A stretch of DNA of 43,971 nt from CAVQGZ01 sp964356295. Lineage in GTDB: Bacteria; Actinomycetota; Actinomycetes; Jiangellales; Jiangellaceae. Position numbers and translations under genes: made by a program. The first letter of the stretch is position 1. Each line of letters starts with the position of its first letter. The stretch is taken from positions 1 through 43,971 of the forward strand of contig CAYHHE010000017.1 in assembly GCA_964356295.1 (NCBI GenBank), in the 5' to 3' direction. The notes beneath the pieces are model-generated. The model was not told where the DNA came from. It ran no database searches and saw nothing but the letters and a program-made list of their open reading frames with translations. Shown here piece after piece: positions 27,302 to 36,988 of the stretch.

Positions 27302-28051
27302 TCAGCCGCGGGCGACGATGACCGCGATGCCGACGTAGAACGACAGCCACGCCCCGAGCGTGAGGGCGTGGAACACCTCGTGGTAGCCGAACCACCGCGG
27401 GCTCGGGTCGGGCTTCTTGGTGGCGTAGACCAGCGCTCCGATGGTGTAGAGCAGGCCACCCAGCAGCATGAGGATCAGGATCGCCACCCCTCCGGCGCGC
27501 ACCAGGTCACCGATGAAGAACAGCGCGGTCCAGCCCAGCACGAGGTAGGCCACCACGTAGGTCCAGCGCGCAGCGCTCAACCAGACCAGCCGGAACGCGA
27601 CACCGGCGACCGCGCCCGACCAGACCAGCACCAGCAGCAGGCGGGCGCGGTCGGGCGGTAGCAGCATCACCGCGTACGGCGTGTACGTCCCGGCGATGAT
27701 CAGGAAGATGTTCGCATGGTCCAGTCGGCGCAGGAACGCCTCCATCGACGGCTTCCAGGACCCTCGGTGGTACAGGGCGCTCACCGAGAACAGCAGCAGA
27801 CTGGTCGCGGTGTAGACGGCCACGGCAGCCCGGGTACTGGTGTCCTCCGCGACGACCAGCAGGACCAGACACCCGATCGCGACGACCGGGACGGCCCCGA
27901 GGTGCAGCCATCCCCTCAGTCGGGGCTTGACCGCCGGGGGAAGCCGGTCGAGGGCGTCCTGCACTCTGGTCTCGACCCGGTCGGCCAGGGCGTCGTAGGC
28001 GGCCTCGGCGCGCTCGCGGGTGCTGCCCTCGGGACGCGGGTCAGCCTGCAT
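27302..28051 (-). CDS. Hemolysin III family (PAQR/YqfA-type) membrane protein
   Basis: A 249-residue integral membrane protein with seven hydrophobic helices. The PAQR family metal-site residues are visible: SALYHR (about 91-96), LDHANIFLIIAGTYTP (about 109-124) and the C-terminal GYHEVFHALT. These suggest a zinc-dependent intramembrane hydrolase (CREST superfamily), not a real hemolysin. The N-terminal 45 residues are soluble and charged. It lies on the opposite strand to the isoprenyl transferase, as in mycobacteria (Rv1085c/Rv1086). Two TAGGTT boxes on the minus strand lie in the 128-nt upstream spacer and may be promoters. Confidence 0.9.
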   Translation of the reverse strand: MQADPRPEGSTRERAEAAYDALADRVETRVQDALDRLPPAVKPRLRGWLHLGAVPVVAIGCLVLLVVAEDTSTRAAVAVYTATSLLLFSVSALYHRGSWKPSMEAFLRRLDHANIFLIIAGTYTPYAVMLLPPDRARLLLVLVWSGAVAGVAFRLVWLSAARWTYVVAYLVLGWTALFFIGDLVRAGGVAILILMLLGGLLYTIGALVYATKKPDPSPRWFGYHEVFHALTLGAWLSFYVGIAVIVARG

Positions 28052-28167
28052 CGCATCGTTCCCTGATCACCGTGGTACCTCCGCGGACGGCGCCTCGGCC
28101 TACCAACCTACGACGCCGTAACCTACCCGACGCTGGTGGTTCGCGCGGACGGGAGGGTCAAGCCGGG

Positions 28168-28173
28168 TAGCCT
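28168..28173 (+). promoter_or_regulatory. -10 box TAGCCT of the isoprenyl transferase gene
   Basis: TAGCCT ends exactly 6 nt before the GTG at 28180, which supports a leaderless start there. Confidence 0.45.
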
Positions 28174-28179
28174 CCATCC

Positions 28180-28941
28180 GTGACGTTGGCGGACCTCGTG
28201 TACGGGGTCTACGAGCGGAGGCTGGCCGCGTCCCTCGACCCGGCCCGGATGCCGCGGCACGTCGGGGTCATCCTCGACGGCAACCGTCGCTGGGCCCGCA
28301 GCGCCGGGCAGGAGACCCAGGCCGGGCACCAGCGCGGCGCCGACAAGATCATGGAGTTCCTGGGTTGGTGCGAGGACGCCGGCGTCGAGGTCGTCACGCT
28401 CTGGATGCTGTCCACCGACAACCTCAGCCGTCCCTCCGACGAGCTGGCGTCTCTGGTGTCGATCATCGAGGGGACCGTCGCCAGACTCGCCGGGGCCGGC
28501 CGTTGGCGGCTGCACCCGGTGGGCTCGCCTGACGTGCTGCCGGACTCGACGCAGCGGGTGCTCAAGGACGCCGCGGATGGCACCGAGGACGTCGCCGGGA
28601 TGCTGGTCAACGTGGCGGTCGGGTACGGCGGCCGTCAGGAGATCGCCGACGCGGTCCGCTCGCTGCTGCAGCAGCACGAAGCGGCGGGCACCAGCATCGG
28701 CGAGCTGGCTGAGGTGCTCGACGTCGACCACATCGCCGAGCACCTCTACACCCGCGGGCAGCCCGACCCGGACCTGGTCATCCGCACCTCGGGGGAGCAG
28801 CGGCTGTCCGGGTTCCTCATGTGGCAGAGCGCTCACAGCGAGTTCTACTTCTGTGAGGCGCTGTGGCCGGACTTCCGACGCGTCGACTTCCTGCGGGCGC
28901 TGCGCTCCTACGCTCAGCGTGAGCGGAGGTTCGGAAGCTGA
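28180..28941 (+). CDS. Isoprenyl transferase (cis-prenyltransferase, UppS/Z-FPP synthase type)
   Basis: A 253-residue cis-prenyltransferase that adds isopentenyl diphosphate units to an allylic primer. The catalytic aspartate and P-loop-like region is in HVGVILDGNRRWAR (about 27-40). The C-terminal RTSGEQRLSGFLMWQSAHSE contains the conserved arginines, serine and glutamate. In mycobacteria the enzyme at this position (Rv1086) makes the C15 product Z,E-farnesyl diphosphate, the primer for decaprenyl phosphate, so a short-chain role is plausible but chain length cannot be assigned by eye. Followed 68 nt later by phoH2. Confidence 0.93.
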   Translation: MTLADLVYGVYERRLAASLDPARMPRHVGVILDGNRRWARSAGQETQAGHQRGADKIMEFLGWCEDAGVEVVTLWMLSTDNLSRPSDELASLVSIIEGTVARLAGAGRWRLHPVGSPDVLPDSTQRVLKDAADGTEDVAGMLVNVAVGYGGRQEIADAVRSLLQQHEAAGTSIGELAEVLDVDHIAEHLYTRGQPDPDLVIRTSGEQRLSGFLMWQSAHSEFYFCEALWPDFRRVDFLRALRSYAQRERRFGS

Positions 28942-29009
28942 GCAGACCGACCACCAGACCCGACCGCGAGAAGCCGACTCGTGGAGGACCGAGGCGAGAG
29001 GAGTCGTCC

Positions 29010-30305
29010 ATGCCGCAACGGCGGACGTATGTGATCGACACCAGCGTGCTGCTGGCGGATCCGTATGCCCTGCTTCGGTTCGACGAGCACGAGGTGGTGC
29101 TGCCGGTGGTGGTGATCAGCGAGCTGGAGGCCAAGCGCCACCACCCCGAGCTGGGCTACTTCGCGCGCAGCGCGCTGCGCATCCTGGACGAGATGAGGGT
29201 GGAGCACGGTCGGCTGGACGCCCCGCTGCCGGTCGGGCACCTGGGCGGCACCCTGCGGGTCGAGCTCAACCACACCGACGCGGACGTGCTCCCGCCGGGC
29301 TTCCGGCTCGGCGACAACGACACCCGCATCCTCTCGGTGGCGCGCAACCTGCAGGCCGACGGCCGTCAGGTGACGCTGGTGTCGAAGGACCTGCCGATGC
29401 GGGTGAAGGCGTCCTCGGTCGGGCTGCACGCCGAGGAGTACCGCGCCGAGGCAGTCGTGGAGTCCGGCTGGACCGGGATGGCCGAGGTCGAGGTGCCGGC
29501 CACGATGCTCGACGCGCTCTTCGACGAGGGAGTGGCCGACCTCGACGAGGCTCGCGAGCTTCCCTGCCACACCGGCCTGGTGCTGGTCAGTGAGCGGGGC
29601 AGCGGCCTGGGCCGGGTCACGCCGGACAAGCGGGTGCGGCTGGTGCGTGGGGACCGGGAGGTCTTCGGGCTGCGCGGACGCTCCGCCGAGCAACGGGTGG
29701 CCCTGGACCTGCTTCAGGACCAGGAGATCGGCATCGTCAGCCTCGGCGGTCGGGCTGGCACAGGCAAGTCGGCGCTGGCCCTGTGCGCCGGGCTGGAGAG
29801 CGTGCTGGAGCGACGGATCCACACCAAGGTCATCGTGTTCCGTCCCATCTATGCCGTCGGTGGGCAGGAGCTGGGCTACCTGCCCGGCAGCGAGGCCGAG
29901 AAGATGAACCCGTGGGCGCAGGCCGTCCACGACACGCTCACCTCGGTCACCACCCAGGACGTGGTCGACGAGGTGACCGCCCGCGGGCTGCTCGAGGTGC
30001 TGCCCCTGACCCACATCCGCGGACGCTCGCTGCACGACGCGTTCGTGATCGTGGACGAGGCGCAGTCGCTGGAGCGCAACGTGCTGCTCACCGTCCTGTC
30101 ACGGATGGGCACCAACGCGCGGGTGGTGCTCACCCACGACGTCGCGCAGCGCGACAACCTGCGGGTCGGCCGGTATGACGGCGTGGTGGCGGTCGTGGAG
30201 AAGCTCAAGGGCCACCCGCTGTTCGCGCACGTGACGCTGACTCGCTCGGAGCGCTCCCCGATCGCAGCGCTGGTGACCGAGGTGCTCGAGGAGCTGCCGC
30301 GGTAG
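29010..30305 (+). CDS. phoH2: PhoH2: PIN ribonuclease domain fused to PhoH helicase/ATPase
   Basis: A 431-residue RNA helicase/ribonuclease. The N-terminal PIN domain (about 1-135) keeps its acidic residues in VIDTSVLLADP, the glutamate in ISELEAKRH, GDNDTRIL and LVSKDLPMR. The PhoH domain follows with Walker A GGRAGTGKS (about 247-255) and Walker B VIVDEAQS. GAGAGGAG lies 9 nt before the ATG. Mycobacterial phoH2 is usually preceded by an overlapping antitoxin gene (phoAT); here only 68 nt separate it from uppS and no such reading frame fits. The gene converges on fumC with 1 nt between. Confidence 0.93.
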   Translation: MPQRRTYVIDTSVLLADPYALLRFDEHEVVLPVVVISELEAKRHHPELGYFARSALRILDEMRVEHGRLDAPLPVGHLGGTLRVELNHTDADVLPPGFRLGDNDTRILSVARNLQADGRQVTLVSKDLPMRVKASSVGLHAEEYRAEAVVESGWTGMAEVEVPATMLDALFDEGVADLDEARELPCHTGLVLVSERGSGLGRVTPDKRVRLVRGDREVFGLRGRSAEQRVALDLLQDQEIGIVSLGGRAGTGKSALALCAGLESVLERRIHTKVIVFRPIYAVGGQELGYLPGSEAEKMNPWAQAVHDTLTSVTTQDVVDEVTARGLLEVLPLTHIRGRSLHDAFVIVDEAQSLERNVLLTVLSRMGTNARVVLTHDVAQRDNLRVGRYDGVVAVVEKLKGHPLFAHVTLTRSERSPIAALVTEVLEELPR

Positions 30306-30306
30306 G

Positions 30307-31716
30307 TCAGCGACGGGGCTCGCTGGGGCGGGTCATCGCCAGCACGTCCAGCGCCTGGTCGAGCTGATCGGCGCTCAGCGCACCGCGCTCGACCCAGCCC
30401 TCCTGCAGCACCACCTCGCGGATGCTGCGCTGCTCGGCCAGCGCCCGTTTGGCCACCGCAGCCGCGGCCTCGTAGCCGAGGAAGCGGTTGAGCGGGGTGA
30501 CGATGGCCGGCGAGCCCTCGGCCAGCGCCCGTGCGTGCTCGACGTTCGCGGTGATGCCGTCGACGCAGCGGTGCGCCAGCAGGTCTGCCGAGCGTCCGAG
30601 CAGCCGGGCCGACTCCAGCAGGGCCTGACCCATCACCGGCATCGCCACGTTCAGCTCGAACGCCCCGGAGGCGCCCGCCCAGGCGATCGTCGCGTCGTTG
30701 CCGACCACCCGGGCACAGACCATGAGGACGGCCTCGCACATCACCGGGTTGACCTTGCCGGGCATGATGGACGAGCCGGGCTGCAGGTCCGGAAGGGCGA
30801 TCTCGCCGAGCCCGGCCCGCGGGCCCGACCCCATCAGGCGCAGGTCGTTGCAGATCTTGGTCAGCGCGACCGCTGCTGCGCGCAACGCGCCGCTGGCCTC
30901 CACCAGCCCGTCACGCGCCGCATGGGCCTCGAAGTGGTTCGGGGCCTCGCGTACCGCGAGTCCCGTCTGCGCGGCGAGCCGCTCGATCACCCGTGGAGCG
31001 AAGTCCGGGTGTGCGTTGAGCCCGGTCCCGACGGCGGTGCCGCCCAGCGGGACCTCCAGCAGGCGGGGCAGGGCGTCCTCCACCCGCGCGATGGCCTTGT
31101 CGACCTGGGCGGCGTACCCGCCGAACCGCTGCCCGAGGGTGACCGGGGTGGCGTCCATGAGATGGGTACGTCCGGCGGTGACCACGTCGGCCAGCTCCTC
31201 GGCCTTCCCCGCCAGCGCGTCGCGCAGCCGGGACAGCCCGGGGGTGGTCTGGCCGGTCAGGGCCCCGGCGGCCGCCAGGTGCAGCGCGGTCGGGAACGTG
31301 TCGTTGCTCGACTGAGCCGCGTTGACGTGGTCATTGGGGTGTACCGGGCGGCCCAGCCGTCGCTGCGCCAACGTCGCGACGACCTCGTTGACGTTCATGT
31401 TCGTGCTGGTGCCCGATCCGGTCTGGTAGACGTCGACCGGGAACGCCGCCTCGTGCCGCCCGGCAGCCACCTCCTGCGCCGCGTCGGCGATCGCCTGGGC
31501 GAGGTCGGTGTCGATCACCCCCAGCTCGGCGTTGACCAGCGCGGCAGCCGCCTTGACCCGGGCCAGCGCCTGGATGACCTCCGGGGCGACCGTCTGCCCG
31601 GAGATCGGGAAGTTCGCCACCGCCCGCTGGGTCTGCGCTCGCCACAGCGCATCGGCTGGGACGGCGACCTCACCCATGGTGTCGCGCTCGATCCGGACGT
31701 CGGGGCTGTCGGTCAT
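30307..31716 (-). CDS. fumC: Class II fumarate hydratase
   Basis: A 469-residue iron-independent fumarase interconverting fumarate and malate in the TCA cycle. The superfamily signature GSSIMPGKVNP is present (about residues 316-326), along with GSGTSTNMNVNEV (about 98-110) and NDHVNAAQSSNDTFP (about 131-145). These features and the length separate it from aspartase and argininosuccinate lyase. ATG 31716 is preferred; an in-frame ATG three codons upstream (31725) is possible. A GAAGAT box lies 7 nt upstream. A class I fumarase gene is only 600 bp away on the same strand. Confidence 0.95.
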   Translation of the reverse strand: MTDSPDVRIERDTMGEVAVPADALWRAQTQRAVANFPISGQTVAPEVIQALARVKAAAALVNAELGVIDTDLAQAIADAAQEVAAGRHEAAFPVDVYQTGSGTSTNMNVNEVVATLAQRRLGRPVHPNDHVNAAQSSNDTFPTALHLAAAGALTGQTTPGLSRLRDALAGKAEELADVVTAGRTHLMDATPVTLGQRFGGYAAQVDKAIARVEDALPRLLEVPLGGTAVGTGLNAHPDFAPRVIERLAAQTGLAVREAPNHFEAHAARDGLVEASGALRAAAVALTKICNDLRLMGSGPRAGLGEIALPDLQPGSSIMPGKVNPVMCEAVLMVCARVVGNDATIAWAGASGAFELNVAMPVMGQALLESARLLGRSADLLAHRCVDGITANVEHARALAEGSPAIVTPLNRFLGYEAAAAVAKRALAEQRSIREVVLQEGWVERGALSADQLDQALDVLAMTRPSEPRR

Positions 31717-31742
31717 GACCGGCATCTTCGTCCGGCCCGGCC

Positions 31743-31748
31743 TAGGTT
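31743..31748 (+). promoter_or_regulatory. -10 box TAGGTT before the ICMT-like gene
   Basis: TAGGTT ends 6 nt before the ATG at 31755, which favours this start over the GTG at 31749. Confidence 0.45.
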
Positions 31749-31754
31749 GTGGGC

Positions 31755-32237
31755 ATGTCGGCGCGACCCGGAGGCTGGATCGACCGGGGGACGTGGCTCG
31801 TGCTCGCCCAGGCGGTCTGCCTGGTGGCCGTCTGGTTCTGGCCTGCACCACCGCTGTGGTCGGTGCCCACGCTCGTGTTGGCGCTGTGCCGGATGCTCAT
31901 CGTGCTCGCCCTGCTCATCGGCGTGCTCGGGGCGGTCGCCCTCGGTCGCGACCTGCGGGTGCACCCCCGGCCGGCCTCCCGGGCCGAGCTGCGCACCGAC
32001 GGTGTCTACCGGTTCGTCCGGCACCCGATCTATGCCGCCGTGCTGATCGGGTCCACCGCAGAGGCGGTGATGGCCGCCCGTCCTGAGCCCCTTGTCGGTC
32101 TGCTCGGGCTGTCGATCGTGCTGCACGTCAAGGCCGGGTACGAGGAGGGGCTGCTGCGCGCGACGTTCGGCGAGGCCTACGACCTCTACGCGTCCCGGGT
32201 CCCCAGGCTCCTCCCGCGGCCTTTCGGTGGTCGCTGA
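31755..32237 (+). CDS. ICMT/PEMT-like membrane methyltransferase
   Basis: A 160-residue membrane protein with about four hydrophobic helices. It has the C-terminal SAM-binding pattern of the isoprenylcysteine carboxyl methyltransferase-like family: GVYRFVRHPIYAAV (about 88-101), a glutamate in KAGYEEGLLRATFGEAYDLYASRVPRLLP (given here as YEEGLL and FGEAYDLY) near 128-148. Bacterial members methylate lipids or small molecules, mostly uncharacterised. It is divergent from fumC and convergent with fumA. Substrate unknown. Confidence 0.85.
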   Translation: MSARPGGWIDRGTWLVLAQAVCLVAVWFWPAPPLWSVPTLVLALCRMLIVLALLIGVLGAVALGRDLRVHPRPASRAELRTDGVYRFVRHPIYAAVLIGSTAEAVMAARPEPLVGLLGLSIVLHVKAGYEEGLLRATFGEAYDLYASRVPRLLPRPFGGR

Positions 32238-32322
32238 TCACGGCCGTTGCCCTCGCGCCGCGTGAGCGACGGCGAGACGATCCCGCGCGCCGTGCCCCCT
32301 GCCCGCGCCAGGCGCGTCGGTG

Positions 32323-33987
<1,665 letters not shown>

Positions 33988-33993
33988 GGCCCG

Positions 33994-33999
33994 AGCCTA
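33994..33999 (-). promoter_or_regulatory. -10 box TAGGCT of fumA
   Basis: The box ends 6 nt before the GTG start on the minus strand; leaderless spacing. Confidence 0.5.
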
Positions 34000-34047
34000 C
34001 GACGGGCCCCATCTGCCCCGGCCGCCCGTGCTCGCCGCACCCGTCGT

Positions 34048-34089
34048 GCGCTCCTGGTGCGATCCTGCGGGCGCTCCTGGTGCAGGATC
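34048..34089. repeat. Direct repeat plus hairpin between the DUF559 gene and fumA
   Basis: GCGCTCCTGGTGC occurs twice (34048-34060 and 34071-34083, period 23). Overlapping it, GATCCTGC (34061-34068) and GCAGGATC (34082-34089) form an 8-bp perfect hairpin with a 13-nt loop, just after the DUF559 stop on the minus strand. It could terminate that transcript ahead of fumA. Confidence 0.45.
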
Positions 34090-34135
34090 GTCCGAAGGAT
34101 CGTGGGTCATGACCCTCCGGTCGTCGGACGATGCG
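34087..34135. repeat. 49-nt nested palindrome, copy A (downstream side of the DUF559 gene)
   Basis: Outer arms ATCGTCCGA (34087-34095) and TCGGACGAT (34124-34132) are exact reverse complements. The inner 12-bp palindrome GGGTCATGACCC (34104-34115) shares the same centre. Copy B at 35164-35212 matches at 45 of 49 positions. The last 29 nt of the DUF559 reading frame, including its stop, are inside copy A. Confidence 0.8.
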
Positions 34136-35078
34136 GCTGCCCGCGCCGCTGCCCGCGCCGCGCACCCGGGCTCCAGCCGGCTCGCCGCAACGCTGCCCCC
34201 GTCTGGTCCATCGTCCGGTCGGGGTCGATGCGGATGGCAAGCAGCGGGAAGCGCAGCACCCGACGCCCGTCGATGACGACCTCGTTCTGCCGCCAGGTGT
34301 CGTCCAGCCAGGTACCGACCTGGAGGTGATGGGCCCCGTCGATCTCGGCCGCCACGCCCCACTCCTCCCACTCGACGTCGAGGTAGCAGCGGCCCCGTGA
34401 CGTGGTCACCACCGACTGTCGCGACGGCTGCGGCAGGCCCCGACGGCGACACAGCGCCGCGAAGTCGAGCTCGCCAAGCGCCTGCGCCCCGTCCACCACG
34501 TCAGCCGCGACAGACCTCAGCAGCCGGAGGCGCCGGTGGCGCGAGACCCGCGCCAGCCGCTCGGCCACGGCGGTGGCTGTGACGAGCCGCTGCTGGACCG
34601 GGGCCACCAGGTACAGGCAGGCCTGCCGGTCGGTTCGAGCCCACAGCGCGGCCTGCACCGTGGCGGCAGCCGGACGCGCCCGGGGTAGGCCGGCGCGCAG
34701 CACGTCGTCCGAGCGCAGCAGGCGTGTCTCATGAACCCGGACGCCAGCCGGCCGGGCCGGGCGGCTCGACTTCGGCACGGCGACGTGGATGACGTCGTCC
34801 GTGACCCCGCTGAGCCCTGCGGCCTGCAGCGCCGTCAAGCCGGCGACGACTGCCTGTGGTCCGACCTCGAACACTGCTGCCCACCACCGCGCCCGGTCGG
34901 GCAGCGGTCCGCGGTGAGTGATCACCACGTCTCGAGCCACCTGCATCCATCGCCCGGCGTCGACCTGCGCGTCGACCTGCCAGCGTGTCCAGCCAAGCGC
35001 GTAGAGCTGCTGCCGGTGAAGAACCCCGGACTGCTGACGGCTGAGCTCGCGGACCTGGTGGCCACGGCGTGTCGACAT
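34107..35078 (-). CDS. DUF559-type nuclease-fold protein with AbiEi-like N-terminal domain
   Basis: A 323-residue protein. Residues about 10-55 resemble the winged-helix N-terminal domain of AbiEi antitoxin-type proteins (SGVLHRQQLYALGWTRWQV, RDVVITHRG). Residues about 225-295 look like a DUF559/Vsr-like restriction endonuclease fold, with the acidic motif LDVEWEEWGVAAEIDGAHH and a following WLDDTWRQNEV helix. The C-terminal 9 codons come from repeat copy A. Such proteins occur in many paralogous copies in actinobacteria and are often annotated type IV antitoxin-like; their role is unproven. No toxin partner gene is adjacent. The ATG at 35078 has no clear ribosome-binding site. Confidence 0.8.
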   Translation of the reverse strand: MSTRRGHQVRELSRQQSGVLHRQQLYALGWTRWQVDAQVDAGRWMQVARDVVITHRGPLPDRARWWAAVFEVGPQAVVAGLTALQAAGLSGVTDDVIHVAVPKSSRPARPAGVRVHETRLLRSDDVLRAGLPRARPAAATVQAALWARTDRQACLYLVAPVQQRLVTATAVAERLARVSRHRRLRLLRSVAADVVDGAQALGELDFAALCRRRGLPQPSRQSVVTTSRGRCYLDVEWEEWGVAAEIDGAHHLQVGTWLDDTWRQNEVVIDGRRVLRFPLLAIRIDPDRTMDQTGAALRRAGWSPGARRGQRRGQPHRPTTGGS

Positions 35079-35163
35079 GGTGACGGCGCGACCCACCCCA
35101 CGATGGTGAGCGATCCGCCGCGGGGGTGGTGGGGCTCGTCCACATGCCGCCCTGCTCGCCGTT

Positions 35164-35212
35164 ATCGTCCGAAGGATTGTGGGGCATGACCCTCCGACCG
35201 TCGGACGATGCG
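35164..35212. repeat. 49-nt nested palindrome, copy B (upstream side of the DUF559 gene)
   Basis: Outer arms ATCGTCCGA (35164-35172) and TCGGACGAT (35201-35209) are exact. The inner GGGGCATGACCC (35181-35192) is concentric with one mismatch pair. It differs from copy A at four positions only, has the same orientation, and lies 86 bp before the DUF559 start and 28 bp after the ABC permease stop. Confidence 0.8.
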
Positions 35213-35239
35213 CGCCACCTGCGCGGCGTCGCTGGCGGG

Positions 35240-36043
35240 TCAGCCGATGAGGCGCAGGCGCATCGTGCGGACGGCGAGCCAGCCCATCAGGGCCGCGAAG
35301 AACGCCAGCACCGCCGCGTGGACGAGGTCGACCGGAGAGAGCGTCACGAACACCGCGTCCCTGACCAGCTCGACGCAGTGGTAGAGCGGGTTGAGGTAGG
35401 CCAGGCGCTGGGCCCACTCCGGTGCGTTCTCGAGCGGGAAGAACGTGCCCGACACCAAGAACAGCGGTGTCACCACGGCTGAGGTGATGTAGTTGAACGA
35501 ATCGATGCTCGGCACGCTGGCGCTGGCGAGGATGCCGAACAGGGCGAACCCCAGCCCGGTGAGGAAGGCGATCGCCGGCACCAGCAGCATCCCCCAGGAC
35601 GGCGGCAGGCCGAAGACCATGGCGGCCAGCAGCGGCGCGCATCCGTAGACGGCGGCTTTGGTGGAGATCCACAGGGCCTCGCCGATCACGATCTCGTGCA
35701 CGTCGATCGGCGCTGCCAGCAGTGCGTCGTACACCTTCTGGAAGGTCCGGCGGATGAAGGTGGTGTACATGCCGGCGAAGACGGAGGTGAACAGCACCGC
35801 ACTGGCGACAATCCCCGTACCCAGGAACTGGATGTACGGGACGTCTCCGATGGCTGCCACGAGCGAGCCGAAGCCGAGCCCGAACGCGAGCAGGTACACC
35901 AGCGGCTCGACCAGCGCCGCGAACGACGTCGAGCGCCAGTACCGGCTGAACAGCGTCACCTCCCGCGTCCAGATGGCAGCGATGGCGGAGGGCTCGAGCC
36001 AGCGCACTGGCGTCGCGGTCGGGCGTGCCACCGTCACGCTCAC
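35240..36043 (-). CDS. ABC-2 exporter permease, NodJ-like
   Basis: A 267-residue permease with about six membrane helices. The region FIRRTFQKVYDALLAAPID and the VSGTFFPLENAPEWAQRL loop are typical of the NodJ/ABC-2 lipooligosaccharide exporter group. The GTG at 36043 overlaps the ATPase stop (GTGA, 4 nt); a GTG at 36037, 5 nt behind GGAG, is an alternative. With the ATPase it forms a two-gene exporter of unknown cargo. Copy B of the 49-nt repeat follows the stop. Confidence 0.92.
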   Translation of the reverse strand: MSVTVARPTATPVRWLEPSAIAAIWTREVTLFSRYWRSTSFAALVEPLVYLLAFGLGFGSLVAAIGDVPYIQFLGTGIVASAVLFTSVFAGMYTTFIRRTFQKVYDALLAAPIDVHEIVIGEALWISTKAAVYGCAPLLAAMVFGLPPSWGMLLVPAIAFLTGLGFALFGILASASVPSIDSFNYITSAVVTPLFLVSGTFFPLENAPEWAQRLAYLNPLYHCVELVRDAVFVTLSPVDLVHAAVLAFFAALMGWLAVRTMRLRLIG

Positions 36044-36945
36044 TCCACGTTCTCCCCGGTGAGCAGGACGAACACGTCCTCCAGCGTCGTCTCGCGCTCG
36101 TGGCCGGGCTCGCCGAGGTCCGCCTGCAGGGACGGCGGGGCATCCTCGGCCCGCAGCACCGACACCGACGGGCCGGTGCTCCGGGTCGGCACCCCGGCTC
36201 GCTGGGCGGCCCGCGCGACCTCCCGCAGCCGCTGCTCGGACCCGTAGTACTCCCAGGCCCGCTCTCCGACGTGGGTGCGCATGAGGCTCCTCGGTGGGCC
36301 CTGCCCGACCAGGCGGCCGTGCGACATCATCGCCACGTCGTCGGCGAGCCGCTGGGCCTCCTCGATGTAGTGGGTGCTCATCAGCACGGTCACGCCACGC
36401 GTCCGCAGCTCGTCGACGAGGACCCACAGCTCGGCGCGCACCTGCGGGTCCAACCCGACCGTCGGCTCGTCGAGCAGCACGAGCGCGGGGGAGTGGACGA
36501 GCCCCCGCGCGATGAGCAGCCGCCGCTTCATGCCGCCGGAGAGCGTCTCTGCCCTGGCGTGCTGCCGACTCAGCAGCCCGACGACACCGAGGGCCCGGTC
36601 GACAGCCGCGGCGCGCTGCTCTGCCGGGATGCGGTACAGGGTGGCGAACACCTCGAGGTTCTGCCGGGCCGTCAGCTCACCGTCCAGGTTGTCCTGCTGG
36701 GGGACCACGCCCATCTGGGCGCGGGCCTGCTTGGACTCCTCAGGCACCCGCAGACCCAGCACGGTGATCCGTCCCGAGTCCGGGAGCACCTGACCGGTGA
36801 TCATGCGCATCGTCGTCGACTTGCCGGCCCCGTTCGGCCCGAGCAGTCCCAGACAGGTGCCGGCCGGGACGGTGAGGGTCAGACCGTCCACCGCCGTCAC
36901 GTCACCGAAGCGCTTGACGACACCGTCCAGGGTCAACGCGCTCAC
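36040..36945 (-). CDS. ABC exporter ATP-binding protein, NodI-like
   Basis: A 301-residue ATPase. Walker A GPNGAGKSTT (about 37-46), Q-loop VVPQQDNLD, signature LSGGMKRRLLIA (about 135-146), Walker B LVLLDEPTVGLD (about 155-166) and switch histidine in STHYIEEAQ. QQDNLD and the spacing are characteristic of NodI-like proteins. A C-terminal 80-residue regulatory tail is present. The GTG at 36945 is preceded by TACAGT on the minus strand (36952-36957), 6 nt upstream, so the operon mRNA is probably leaderless. It is divergent from the DUF1707 gene. Confidence 0.93.
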   Translation of the reverse strand: MSALTLDGVVKRFGDVTAVDGLTLTVPAGTCLGLLGPNGAGKSTTMRMITGQVLPDSGRITVLGLRVPEESKQARAQMGVVPQQDNLDGELTARQNLEVFATLYRIPAEQRAAAVDRALGVVGLLSRQHARAETLSGGMKRRLLIARGLVHSPALVLLDEPTVGLDPQVRAELWVLVDELRTRGVTVLMSTHYIEEAQRLADDVAMMSHGRLVGQGPPRSLMRTHVGERAWEYYGSEQRLREVARAAQRAGVPTRSTGPSVSVLRAEDAPPSLQADLGEPGHERETTLEDVFVLLTGENVE

Positions 36946-36988
36946 GCGGGAACTGTACGGAGCAGGCAGGGTGGGTACCGTTCACCCA
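36946..36988. promoter_or_regulatory. Divergent leaderless promoters: NodI-like gene and DUF1707 gene
   Basis: Minus-strand TACAGT (36952-36957) is 6 nt from the NodI-like GTG. Plus-strand TACCGT (36976-36981) is 7 nt from the DUF1707 GTG at 36989. Both boxes fit in a 43-bp spacer. Confidence 0.5.
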
